Positions 1-7,185 of a stretch of 17,314 nucleotides of DNA are shown in pieces. Both the position numbers and the translations under genes were made by a program. The notes beneath the pieces are model-generated. The model worked only from the letters and a program-made list of their open reading frames with translations, was not told where the DNA came from and did not search any database. Positions within the stretch are counted from its first letter, which is position 1. The number at the start of each line of letters is the position of its first letter. Source of the stretch: JBAYVY01 sp041674345 (GTDB lineage: Bacteria; Planctomycetota; Phycisphaerae; Phycisphaerales; Zrk34); contig JBAYVY010000034.1 of assembly GCA_041674345.1 (NCBI GenBank), forward strand, positions 1 through 17,314. The letters are read 5' to 3'.

Positions 1-423
1 CAGGAGGCGGGGGTGCTCATGCAGATCATCGAGACGGAGGGAACGCGCGCGGCGGACAAGGTGTTCAACCGCATTTCGTACTTGTCGGAGATCGCGACGA
101 TTTCGCCCACGCTGGGATTGCTCGGCACGGTGGTGGGCATGATTAAGGTATTTTTCACGCTGACCGCGCCGATCGTGGGCGCGACGAACGTGACGGACCT
201 GTCGGCGGGGATCGCGCAGGCGATGGGCACGACGATGTTCGGATTGATCGTGGCGCTGGCCGCGGGCGCGTTTTACGTGCTGGCCAAGAGCCGGGCGACC
301 GCGGTGCTGATGGCGACCGAACAGATTTGTCACGCGGTGGCGGATCAGACGCATCGTGCCGCGGGCGTGGATGAAACGAAGCTGGTCGGCGCGAAGGATT
401 TCGGGGATGACCCGAATCAGTAG
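1..423 (+). CDS. exbB: ExbB/TolQ/MotA-family proton channel subunit (5' end missing)
   Basis: The reading frame is open to the first base of the window, so this is the C-terminal part (about 140 residues) of a longer inner-membrane protein. It has the two best-conserved stretches of the MotA/TolQ/ExbB family. The first is SPTLGLLGTVVGMI, in the second-last membrane helix. The second is AQAMGTTMFGLIVALAAGAFYV, the last membrane helix, where the Thr residues line the proton pathway. A short cytoplasmic tail ending DDPNQ follows. In this family a pentamer of this protein surrounds an ExbD dimer and uses the proton gradient to drive a periplasmic partner. The next gene is exbD, as expected. Symbols exbB, tolQ and motA cannot be separated by sequence alone; exbB is used for convenience. 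Family assignment is firm. Confidence 0.93.
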   Translation, partial: QEAGVLMQIIETEGTRAADKVFNRISYLSEIATISPTLGLLGTVVGMIKVFFTLTAPIVGATNVTDLSAGIAQAMGTTMFGLIVALAAGAFYVLAKSRATAVLMATEQICHAVADQTHRAAGVDETKLVGAKDFGDDPNQ

Positions 424-426
424 TGA

Positions 427-539
427 GTAGCGAGTAGCGAGTAGTGAGTAGAAGAGTTGGCGTTGTGACGTATTCGCGGCAACCTTTCGGATTACGGCTT
501 CATTCCTTGTCTTGCTACTCGCTACTCGCTACTCGCTAC
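427..539. repeat. Inverted repeat of GAGTAGC units between exbB and exbD
   Basis: The left arm (427-454) is made of repeated 7-bp GAGTAGC-like units. The right arm (511-539) is its reverse complement with one mismatch and one single-base gap over about 28 bp. The 56-bp loop (455-510) has no notable structure. The element fills almost the whole 129-bp spacer: it starts 4 bp after the exbB stop and ends 2 bp before the exbD ribosome-binding site (AGGAG, 542-546). As RNA it could form a long hairpin just ahead of exbD. There is no T-run, so it is not a standard intrinsic terminator. Arms and coordinates are read directly; any role in mRNA stability or translation is inference. Confidence 0.85.
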
Positions 540-552
540 ACAGGAGACAGCC

Positions 553-996
553 ATGAGTTTCGCGCAATCACGGCGGGCGACGACGCGGGGGATTGTGCCT
601 TTGGCGGCGATGATCGACGTGATGTTTCTGCTGCTGATTTTTTTCACGACGACCAGCACGTTCCGCGCGCGGGAGCAGCAGATGGATGTGAAGCTGCCGG
701 TGGCGCAACACGCCAAAGCCCAGGAAGCGACGCGAACGGAGGTGGTGGTGAACGTGCGCCACGACGGCGTGATCGTCGTGGCGGACAAGGTGTATCCGTT
801 GAAGCAGTTGCGGGCCATGCTGGCGGAGCTGGTGAAGGCGTACCCCGACGAGCGGCTGATTATTCGGGGGGATCAGACGACGCAATACGGAAGGATCATC
901 GCGGTGATGGACGCGGCGAGATCGGCGGGGGTGGGGGACATACGGTTCGCGACGGTGAAGAACGCGGGGGAAGTCGAGAGGGGGAATGACGAATGA
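553..996 (+). CDS. exbD: ExbD/TolR-family biopolymer transport protein
   Basis: This 147-residue protein has the standard ExbD/TolR layout. A short cytoplasmic N-terminus (residues 1-13) is followed by a single membrane helix (about 14-36, IVPLAAMIDVMFLLLIFFTTT) and a periplasmic domain. Asp22 in the MIDVMF motif matches the essential proton-carrying aspartate of ExbD and TolR. The periplasmic part has the usual pattern of strands and helix (VVVNVRHDG, then ERLIIRGD and the YGRIIAVMDAARSAGV helix). The start is fixed by AGGAG at 542-546, six bases before ATG. The last codons (GNDE and stop) lie inside the following inverted repeat, and the stop overlaps the next start as ATGA (993-996). It should form the motor with the upstream ExbB. 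Confidence 0.95.
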   Translation: MSFAQSRRATTRGIVPLAAMIDVMFLLLIFFTTTSTFRAREQQMDVKLPVAQHAKAQEATRTEVVVNVRHDGVIVVADKVYPLKQLRAMLAELVKAYPDERLIIRGDQTTQYGRIIAVMDAARSAGVGDIRFATVKNAGEVERGNDE

Positions 997-1095
997 CGAA
1001 TGAATGTCGAATGACCAATGACGAATGTCGAAGAGATGCGCTGGGCCGCAGCCATTGGACATTGGGCATTCGTCATTCATTCGTCATTCGTCATT
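985..1095. repeat. Inverted repeat of GACGAAT units at the exbD/TPR junction
   Basis: The arms at 985-1020 and 1060-1095 are 36 bp long and reverse complementary with two mismatches. Each consists of 7-bp GACGAAT-like units. The loop is 39 bp. A further partial copy of the right-arm units continues to about 1106. Unlike the exbB/exbD element, this one lies in coding sequence: it contains the exbD stop codon and encodes the first residues of the TPR protein. Translation of the right arm gives RHSFVIRHSFVI, which forms part of a signal peptide. Arms are read directly. Confidence 0.85.
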
Positions 1096-3611
1096 CATTC
1101 GTCATTGCGATACTGTTGATGGCCGCGCCGCTGCGGGCGCAGAGCGGCCCGCTTTCCCCCGCTGATTTGCAGTTCACGTTCGCGGCGCGGCTGATGCAGG
1201 AGAAGGACGCGGAACTGGCGGCGGAGGCGTTCGGGAACTTCGTGCGGGATTACGCGGATGACGCGCGGGTGGGCGATGCGCATTACTACCTGGCGATATT
1301 GAAAAGGCGGCAGGGAGACCGAACCGGCGCGATGGCGGAGTTGAAGTCGGCCAACAAGCTGAAGTATGTGACGGCGGCGGCGGCGGGGGTGTTGCGGGGA
1401 CAACTGATGCTGGAGGACGGGGATGCGACCGGGGCGGTGGCGGTGCTGGAAGCGGTGGATGAAAAGCAGTTGTCGGAGACCCCCGGAAATGTGGCGGCGT
1501 GGCATTACCTGCTCGGCGCGGCGTACCGGGGCGCGGGCAATACGGACGCGGCGGCGAAACAGTTTGAAGCCGCGGCGGGCATCGAGGGGGATACGTCGGT
1601 GAAGGAACTGGCATGGGTGGAGTTGGCCAAGACGTGGGTGCAGCGGAAAGAATGGGAGAAGGCGAGTAAAACACTGGAACGGGTGGTGGGGGAATCGCAG
1701 AATGCTAAGCCGCAAGCGGCGGGGACGCTGCTACTGGCCGGCGCGGTGGCGGAGCAGTTGGGGCGGTGGAAACAGGCGGCGGGATATTACCGGCGGATCG
1801 TGGAGCGGCATCAATCATCGGCGGAGTTTCATGGCGCGGCGGCGGGGTGGCTGCGCGCGATGTTCAATGAGGGCGATGACGCGGGGGTGGTGGCGCACGC
1901 GGCGGAACTGGGGAAAATCGTGGATGAGGCGGAGGCGAGGGCGACGGTGGATTACTGGCACGCGGCGGCGCTGATCCGGCAGAAAAAATATACGGAGGCG
2001 CGGGGGATTTGTGCGCGTCATTCGGATCGCGGAGCCACGAGCGGCCTCGGCCCCGGAAGTGAGGGTGATTTGCGGTACCTCGATGCGGTGGCGATGTTTC
2101 ATTTGGATGCGGGGAAGTTCCGGGGGTGGTATGACGCGGCGGACGGGAAGGGATTTTCGGCGGCGCAGCGGGATCACTTGTTGTATTTGCGCGCGGAGGC
2201 GGAGCAAGACGTTTTGCGCGCGATCGGCCTGTTGGGCGGGTTGATCGAACGCGGGGATTCGGATTACGCGAAGGCGGGGTTGCTGCTGCGGGCGAAGTTG
2301 CAGGAACGGGCGGGGCGGAAGGATCAGGCGGCGGAGGATTACGCGCGGTATGCGCAACGGTATGCGGATGACGGACAGGCGGAAGCGGCGATGGGGTATG
2401 CGGTGGATTTGGCGATGGCGGGGGGGGAGTATGAGAAGAGCGTTCGGATGATTCAAGGGATTGCCAAGCCGCAAGCGGCCCCCGGAAGTTTGCAACTGAA
2501 ACTGGCGGTGGCGCTGATTAAGCTGGGGCGGAATGAAGAGGCGGGGAAGGTGTTGGAGCAGGTGCTGGCGGCGAAGGCGGGGGGCGATGCGCGGACGCGG
2601 GCGCTGGCGATGTATTACCAGGGGTTGTTGCTGATACCCCCGCAAGTGAAGGAGGGGAGCGATATCGCGGCGGCGGTGGAGATGATGAGCCGGGCGATGG
2701 CGGGGGACTTGCCGGGCGATCAGCGATGGGAGGCGATGGCGGTGACGGCCCGTTTGCAACGCATGGCGGGGCGGACGGACGAGGCGCTGAAAACGTATCA
2801 ACAATTGCGGGATTTGGACCCCAAAAACTTCCGGGGGTTTGACCGGGAAACGGCGTTGTGGGTGGGGCAGGGGTTGCTGGACGGCGGCGACGCGAAGGCG
2901 GCTGCGGGATGGTTCGAGGCGGCGGGCGAGGGCGCGAAGAAGGAAGATGCGTTGTGGGCCGCGGCGATGTTCGGCCGGGCGCGGGCGGAACAACGGTTGG
3001 GGCAATATGACAAGGCGGTGGAGCATTACCGCGAGTTGCTGGGATACAGCGGCAGTTACGGGGAGCGGGGGCGATTGGGGTTGGCGCAATCACTGGCGGC
3101 GACCGGACAACGCGACGCGGCGATGGAGGAATACAACGGATTATTGAGCGCGGCGGCGAGCGAAGTGGCGGCGACGGCGCTGACCGACAGCGCGTTGCTG
3201 GAAGCGGCGGCGGCGGATCGTTGCGAGCGGACGGGGGACGCGGCGGGAGTGAAGGAGCATCGCAAAGAGGCGCGGAAGCGACTGAGTCGGGTGGTGATTT
3301 TGTATAATCAGGAAGAGTTGGGCGGGTTGCCGGTGCGGGCGATGGTGTTGTTGGGGAGGATGGAGGAGGCGGAGGGAATGACGGAGAAGGCGCGGGGACG
3401 GTATGAGATGGCGGCCCCCGGAAGTTTGGGAAGTGATGTGGGCGATCAGGAAGCGGCGTGGCGGATGATAGGGAAGGCGGAGTTGAAGCGGATGGACGGT
3501 CAGGTGGGGGATGCGTTGTTTTTGTTTGGGAAGGTGGTGAAGGAGGACGGGGCGGGGGATGCGGGGCGGTATGCGAAGCAGCGGTTGACGTTGTTGGGGG
3601 GCAAGCCATGA
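993..3611 (+). CDS. Exported tetratricopeptide-repeat protein of the ExbBD operon
   Basis: This 872-residue, Ala/Gly-rich protein contains about ten TPR-like helix pairs. Examples are AAEAFGNFVRDYADD (about 76-90), WHYLLGAAYRGAGNTDAAAKQF (about 170-191), RLQRMAGRTDEALKTYQQL and GRARAEQRLGQYDKAVEHY. The first pair resembles the CpoB/YbgF and BamD style. A hydrophobic stretch at residues 36-47 followed by LRAQ|S suggests a signal peptide with cleavage near residue 50, so a periplasmic location. The start at 993 overlaps the exbD stop as ATGA and has AGAGGGGGA (977-985) upstream. Residues 1-38 are encoded by the GACGAAT inverted repeat, so a start at Met7 (1011) or later is also possible. Several composite repeats are inserted in frame (AKPQAAPGS-type peptides). 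By position it matches CpoB in the tol-pal operon; the exact function is unknown. Confidence 0.85.
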   Translation: MTNECRMTNDECRRDALGRSHWTLGIRHSFVIRHSFVIAILLMAAPLRAQSGPLSPADLQFTFAARLMQEKDAELAAEAFGNFVRDYADDARVGDAHYYLAILKRRQGDRTGAMAELKSANKLKYVTAAAAGVLRGQLMLEDGDATGAVAVLEAVDEKQLSETPGNVAAWHYLLGAAYRGAGNTDAAAKQFEAAAGIEGDTSVKELAWVELAKTWVQRKEWEKASKTLERVVGESQNAKPQAAGTLLLAGAVAEQLGRWKQAAGYYRRIVERHQSSAEFHGAAAGWLRAMFNEGDDAGVVAHAAELGKIVDEAEARATVDYWHAAALIRQKKYTEARGICARHSDRGATSGLGPGSEGDLRYLDAVAMFHLDAGKFRGWYDAADGKGFSAAQRDHLLYLRAEAEQDVLRAIGLLGGLIERGDSDYAKAGLLLRAKLQERAGRKDQAAEDYARYAQRYADDGQAEAAMGYAVDLAMAGGEYEKSVRMIQGIAKPQAAPGSLQLKLAVALIKLGRNEEAGKVLEQVLAAKAGGDARTRALAMYYQGLLLIPPQVKEGSDIAAAVEMMSRAMAGDLPGDQRWEAMAVTARLQRMAGRTDEALKTYQQLRDLDPKNFRGFDRETALWVGQGLLDGGDAKAAAGWFEAAGEGAKKEDALWAAAMFGRARAEQRLGQYDKAVEHYRELLGYSGSYGERGRLGLAQSLAATGQRDAAMEEYNGLLSAAASEVAATALTDSALLEAAAADRCERTGDAAGVKEHRKEARKRLSRVVILYNQEELGGLPVRAMVLLGRMEEAEGMTEKARGRYEMAAPGSLGSDVGDQEAAWRMIGKAELKRMDGQVGDALFLFGKVVKEDGAGDAGRYAKQRLTLLGGKP
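1704..1724 (+). repeat. Composite palindromic repeat, copy 1 (truncated)
   Basis: GCTAAGCCGCAAGCGGC followed by GGGG. The GCCGC-AA-GCGGC core is a perfect short palindrome. This copy lacks the CCCCGGAAGT tail seen in later copies. It lies in frame in the TPR gene and encodes AKPQAAG. Confidence 0.6.
2031..2060 (+). repeat. Composite palindromic repeat, copy 2 (diverged)
   Basis: GGAGCCACGAGCGGCCTCGG followed by CCCCGGAAGT (2051-2060). It is a diverged relative of the copies at 2463 and 3932, with the same order of GC-rich palindrome and CCCCGGAAGT tail. It is in frame in the TPR gene, where it encodes GATSGLGPGS, a Gly-rich break between helical repeats. Confidence 0.5.
2463..2489 (+). repeat. 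Composite palindromic repeat, copy 3 (full)
   Basis: GCCAAGCCGCAAGCGGC joined to CCCCGGAAGT. It is in frame in the TPR gene and encodes AKPQAAPGS between two TPR helices. It differs from the copy at 3932 at two positions. Confidence 0.7.
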
Positions 3612-5356
3612 GCCGGCGTGAACGACGATGGGTGATCGCGGCGGGGTTGCTGAGCGTGTTGGTACACGCGGCGGTGGTTTGGCCGGTGTGGAACATGGCA
3701 TTGGGGGACGGTCGGGGGCGGAGTTTATTCGCGGTGAGGGACGGGGCGGCGGATCAGCCGGTGCGTGTGGAACGGGCGCGGGTGGATGAGATTGTGGGGA
3801 GTGAAGTCGATGCGATGACTGCCCCCGGAAGTTGGGAGAAGGAGAGGGGGGGGAAGGTGGATGTGAAGCGGATGGTTCGCCCCCGGAAGTTGGAGGGGGG
3901 GGAAATGGTGAGGGGGGGAGAAGTTGGGATTGCTAAGCCGCGAGCGGCCCCCGGAAGTCAAGCCCTTGGGGACATTGGAGCGGGGACGGGGCGTGTGGAT
4001 TTATTGGAGGAGGATTGGGGTCGGATGGAGATGGGGGTGAGGTTGCCGGGGTATGTGGGTGCGAGGGACGGGGCGAAGGTGGCGGGGCCGAGCGATAAGC
4101 CGATCGGCGCGGCGGAACACGTGCATGTGGGGAAGGCGAAGGGTGATGCAAGCGGGAGCGTGGCGGGCGTGGCGGGAGGCGACGCGACGGATTTGATAGC
4201 CCCCGCCCCCGCCCCCGCCCCCGGAAGGGGTGGCTTGGAAAGTAGTGGGCTTGGCGGAGGCGGGGGTATGACGGTGCCGATGCCTGTACCGGAGGCGCGG
4301 TTGCCGACGGAGGAGCAGATGCCGGCGCGGAAGGTGGACGAGCATTTGGATGATGATTTTGAATATGTGCTGACCAGGTATGCTTCGGGGAAAAACTTCC
4401 GGGGGGGGTTTGAGGTGGAGATTCGGCCGCGTGCTTCGTTGAAGCGGTTGAGGGCGTTGGGGAAGGACGTGGTGTACGTGGTGGACACATCGGGGTCGAT
4501 TGGCGCGCAGTGGTTGCACTCGGCGAAGATCGGTGTGGGGGCGGCGATGGATGCGTTGAACGCGGGGGATCGGTTCAATGTGGTTTTGTTCGCGGAGCAG
4601 GTGCGGGTGCTGGACGCGACGGGACTGGTGGAGGCGACGGCGGAGAATGTGGAAAAGGCCAGGCGATTCATTGTGGAGGGAACCTCGGCGGGGTACACGG
4701 ATGTGAACCAGGCGTTGGCGAAATTGGTGAGGCGGGGGGTGGGGGACGACCGGGTGTATCAGGTGATTTTCGTGTCGGACGGTCAGCCGACCGCCGGGTC
4801 GGTGAACCCGCGGGAGATTATTGATGCGTTCACGCGGGAGAACAATTTGACGGCTGCGATTTACGCGGTGGCGGTGGGGGAGGATGTGAACCGGCAGTTG
4901 CTGGGCGCGCTGGCGTATCGGAACAAGGGGTATGTGGTGAGCGGGATCAACGCGATACGGTGCGGCGACGTGGTGCGGGATCTGGCCAGCCGGTTGCGGT
5001 ACCCGATATTGAAGGATGCGACGTTCAGCGCCGCGGGGGTGGATGCGGGGCAGATTTACCCGCGGCAGCCGCGTGATGTGTACCAGAATGACCCGGTGGT
5101 GTTGTACGGAAGATATGAGCGGTTGGATCAGAAGTTGTCGATGCGGATTGTGGGAACCAGCGGGGCGAAGCGAATGGATTTTTCGTTCACCCGGTCGATC
5201 GGTGATGCGAAGCAGGGTGCCGCGACGATCTTGAAGAACTGGGCGGAACGCAAGATGCACCATCTGACCGCGGCACTGCTGCGCGAAGGCGCCGGAAACG
5301 CGGAAGTGATCAGGAAGGAGATTGAAGGATTGAAGAAGGAGTATGGGTTGGAATAG
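3608..5356 (+). CDS. Membrane-anchored VWA-domain protein with a TonB-like N-terminal helix
   Basis: This is a 582-residue protein. The start at 3608 forms an ATGA overlap with the TPR gene; the frame is open further upstream, but this start gives a positive N-terminus (MSRRERR) and one membrane helix (about 9-28). The helix reads LLSVLVHAAVV, with Ser16 and His20 at the same positions as the functionally important residues in E. coli TonB. A long low-complexity Gly/Pro/Lys linker (about 35-250) carries several repeat insertions. A von Willebrand A domain follows (about 288-430) with intact MIDAS residues: DTSGS (Asp293, Ser295, Ser297), Thr364 in GYTDVNQAL, and Asp391 in SDGQPT. The C-terminal 150 residues look like the region after VWA in ITIH/YfbK-type proteins and end in a Lys-rich helix. 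The expected topology is inner-membrane anchor with a periplasmic VWA head. Next to ExbB and ExbD it could be the motor's energy-transducing partner; that role is inference. Confidence 0.85.
   Translation: MSRRERRWVIAAGLLSVLVHAAVVWPVWNMALGDGRGRSLFAVRDGAADQPVRVERARVDEIVGSEVDAMTAPGSWEKERGGKVDVKRMVRPRKLEGGEMVRGGEVGIAKPRAAPGSQALGDIGAGTGRVDLLEEDWGRMEMGVRLPGYVGARDGAKVAGPSDKPIGAAEHVHVGKAKGDASGSVAGVAGGDATDLIAPAPAPAPGRGGLESSGLGGGGGMTVPMPVPEARLPTEEQMPARKVDEHLDDDFEYVLTRYASGKNFRGGFEVEIRPRASLKRLRALGKDVVYVVDTSGSIGAQWLHSAKIGVGAAMDALNAGDRFNVVLFAEQVRVLDATGLVEATAENVEKARRFIVEGTSAGYTDVNQALAKLVRRGVGDDRVYQVIFVSDGQPTAGSVNPREIIDAFTRENNLTAAIYAVAVGEDVNRQLLGALAYRNKGYVVSGINAIRCGDVVRDLASRLRYPILKDATFSAAGVDAGQIYPRQPRDVYQNDPVVLYGRYERLDQKLSMRIVGTSGAKRMDFSFTRSIGDAKQGAATILKNWAERKMHHLTAALLREGAGNAEVIRKEIEGLKKEYGLE
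3932..3958 (+). repeat. Composite palindromic repeat, copy 4 (full)
   Basis: GCTAAGCCGCGAGCGGC joined to CCCCGGAAGT, in frame in the linker of the VWA protein (AKPRAAPGS). Shorter copies of the tail alone lie nearby at 3822-3832 and 3880-3890. Confidence 0.7.
4199..4222 (+). repeat. (GCCCCC)4 microsatellite ending in GGAAG
   Basis: Four perfect GCCCCC units followed directly by GGAAG. The tract encodes APAPAPAPG in the linker of the VWA protein. The 3' end matches the dispersed CCCCCGGAAG motif, so the array looks like an expansion of the first six bases of that motif. Confidence 0.8.
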
Positions 5357-5487
5357 GGATGCGGAATGCGGGGTGCGCCTTGCGGGATGCGGAATGCGGG
5401 GTGCGCCTTGCGGGATGCGGGATGCGGAATGCGGAAAACCGTTTGTGCCGCATACCGCAAAGCGCATCCCGCACCCCGCACCCCGCA
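5356..5487. repeat. Direct and inverted repeat of GATGCGG units between the VWA gene and ydbH
   Basis: A perfect 28-bp tandem duplication lies at 5356-5383 and 5384-5411. The region 5395-5434 then pairs with 5448-5487 as 40-bp inverted arms with about seven mismatches and a 13-bp loop. The units are 7 bp (GATGCGG and variants). The element begins at the last base of the VWA stop codon and ends where the ydbH ribosome-binding site begins. It contains no gene. Confidence 0.85.
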
Positions 5488-5497
5488 GGACGCAAAC

Positions 5498-6952
5498 ATG
5501 AAGCGACTGATGCGATGGATCGTGTGGCGGGTGGCGGTGCTGGCGGCGATGGTCGCGGCGGGGTGGGGGGCTTACGTTTACGTGTTGCCGGGCGTGATCG
5601 AAGGAAAAATCAAAGCGGCACTGACCGAAGCGGGGTTTGCCAAGGCGGTGTTTGTGATGGAGGGTTTGCCCACGCTGAGCCGGATGGTGGTGAAGGATGT
5701 GAAGTTGGACGAGCAAGGGCGGATGCGAATCGGACGGGTGGAGGTGTGGTATGACCCGGCCCGGCTGTTGAGCGGGCGCGTGGCGATGGTGAAGGTGACG
5801 GGGGTGCGGTGGCGCGTGGAGGTGGATGAAAAGGGGGAGATGGTGACGGGGTTGGCCCCCGCCCCCGCCCCCGCCCCCGCCCCCGGGAGCGAAGTGACTG
5901 GAAGTCTGGCGGAGCGGGTCGAGCGGGTGGAGGTGGCGGACGTGGTGGTGGAGATCGCGCGGGGGGATCGGACGCAGGACGTGGCGATCCGGCGCGGAGT
6001 GTGGAGCGGGGAGGATTGGCTGATATGGATGGATGCGACGGACGTGTCGTTGGACGAGCGGAGCGTGACGGGGGGATGGTTGGCGAAAATGACGGGGTTG
6101 AAGATGAGCGGAACCGTGACGTTGAGCGGCGAGGGGGAACCGGCGGCGGAGTTGAAGGATGTGACCATCGGATCGGCGGATCGACGGTATGAGATGCGAG
6201 GATTGGAGGGGCGGGTGACGTTGCGGTCGGTTTGGCCGGTGCGGAGCGAGGGGGGACAGGTGTTGCGATGGCGCGAGGCGGCGGCGGGACCGACCTCGTT
6301 CGGACAGGGATTGGTGAGATTCACACTGGACAACCCCCGGAAGTTGCTCATTGAACAAGTAAGCTGGCGATGGGGCGAGGCGGGGCGGCTGTGGCTGGGC
6401 GCGGCCTGGGTGGACCCGATGGATTTCGACCTGAACGCCCAGTTGTTCATGGAGCGGGTGGATTTGGATCAATGGCTGGACGCGGTGTCGGTGGGATATG
6501 CGGAGGGAACCGGACAATTGTTCGGGCGGGTGGGGTTGCGTGTGAAGGCGGAGCCGGGCTGGCGATTGGCGCTGGGCGAGGGGTACCTTTACACGGTGGA
6601 GGGCGGGAAAGTGAAGGTGGGCGATGCGTCGATGGTGGAGCGGGTGTTGGCGGAGCAATTGCGGGACGATGACCGGATCAACGCGGCGGTGCGGGAGCGG
6701 ATCGTGCGGGCGTTGCAGAGTTTTGATTACAAGCTGCTGTCGTTCGTGATGTGGCAGCGCGCGGACGGCGAGCAGGTGATGTCGGTGCATGTGTCGGGTG
6801 AAGGCGGGGAGGCGAAACAGGGGCTGGACTTGACGGTGAACCTGACGGGATACGAAGATGTGATGGACTTGGGATTACGATTGAAGCTGGGTTTGGACCG
6901 CGCGGCGGACAAGGGCATGAAGCGACTGATGAATCAAAGGAGATCGCCATGA
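5498..6952 (+). CDS. ydbH: YdbH-like AsmA-family inter-membrane protein (short form)
   Basis: This is a 484-residue protein with a basic N-terminus and one membrane helix (about 7-29), then a periplasmic domain of repeated beta strands. The C-terminal third matches what I know of E. coli YdbH: GKVKVGDASMVERVL, ALQSFDYKLLSFVMWQRADGE, then HVSGEG and LDLTVNLTG. In E. coli, YdbH is an AsmA-like protein that works with lipoprotein YnbE as a bridge across the periplasm and supports outer-membrane lipid homeostasis. The next two genes are the ynbE and ydbL homologues, which strongly supports the call. E. coli YdbH is nearly 900 residues, so this one is little more than half as long. AGGA at 5487-5490 sets the start; the frame continues upstream only through repeat sequence. 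A (GCCCCC)5 tract adds an Ala-Pro stretch near residues 120-130. Confidence 0.85.
   Translation: MKRLMRWIVWRVAVLAAMVAAGWGAYVYVLPGVIEGKIKAALTEAGFAKAVFVMEGLPTLSRMVVKDVKLDEQGRMRIGRVEVWYDPARLLSGRVAMVKVTGVRWRVEVDEKGEMVTGLAPAPAPAPAPGSEVTGSLAERVERVEVADVVVEIARGDRTQDVAIRRGVWSGEDWLIWMDATDVSLDERSVTGGWLAKMTGLKMSGTVTLSGEGEPAAELKDVTIGSADRRYEMRGLEGRVTLRSVWPVRSEGGQVLRWREAAAGPTSFGQGLVRFTLDNPRKLLIEQVSWRWGEAGRLWLGAAWVDPMDFDLNAQLFMERVDLDQWLDAVSVGYAEGTGQLFGRVGLRVKAEPGWRLALGEGYLYTVEGGKVKVGDASMVERVLAEQLRDDDRINAAVRERIVRALQSFDYKLLSFVMWQRADGEQVMSVHVSGEGGEAKQGLDLTVNLTGYEDVMDLGLRLKLGLDRAADKGMKRLMNQRRSP
5855..5884 (+). repeat. (GCCCCC)5 microsatellite in ydbH
   Basis: Five perfect GCCCCC units followed by GGGAGC, encoding an Ala-Pro repeat ending in PGS. 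A change by whole 6-bp units would keep the reading frame, so length variation between strains is plausible. Confidence 0.8.
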
Positions 6953-7185
6953 AAAGGATCGGGGCAGAGGCGGTCGTGATCGGCGTGGCGGTGGCGCTGA
7001 TGGGCGGCGGTTGTCAGCCGACGGTGAAGGTCGAACCCATCGAGGTCAAGCCGATTCACGTGACGGTGGATGTGAACATCAAGGTCGATAAGGAACTGGA
7101 CAAGTTTTTCGATTTCGAGGACGAACTTGCGCCGGCGGGCAAACCGCAACCCAATACACCAAAACCCGCGGGAGGTGTGCCATGA
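6949..7185 (+). CDS. ynbE: YnbE-like small outer-membrane lipoprotein
   Basis: This 78-residue protein has a lipoprotein signal peptide: MKR, a hydrophobic core, and a lipobox-like MGGGC with Cys22 as the lipidation site and Gln at +2, which favours outer-membrane sorting. The mature part PTVKVEPIEVKPIHVTVDVN then IKVDKELDKFFDFED follows the YnbE pattern of alternating beta-strand residues and an acidic end. It overlaps ydbH by ATGA and has AAGGAG at 6937-6942. It is somewhat longer than E. coli YnbE (about 60 residues) because of a Pro-rich tail. In the E. coli system it pairs with the C-terminus of YdbH at the outer membrane. Confidence 0.85.
   Translation: MKRIGAEAVVIGVAVALMGGGCQPTVKVEPIEVKPIHVTVDVNIKVDKELDKFFDFEDELAPAGKPQPNTPKPAGGVP

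Noticed and set aside
427..539. Intrinsic terminator between exbB and exbD
   Set aside because: The loop is 56 bp and no T-run follows. The next gene is the obligate partner of exbB, so termination here is unlikely.
3458..3607. Longer N-terminus for the VWA protein
   Set aside because: It would lie wholly inside the TPR coding region, and the ATGA start at 3608 gives a proper membrane-anchor N-terminus.
5356..5411. Possible CRISPR array from direct repeats
   Set aside because: Only two copies, directly abutting with no spacers, and no cas genes nearby.
4001..6790. Long minus-strand open frame opposite the VWA gene and ydbH
   Set aside because: The product is His/Arg/Pro-rich with no recognisable domain, as expected for the complement of G-rich coding DNA.
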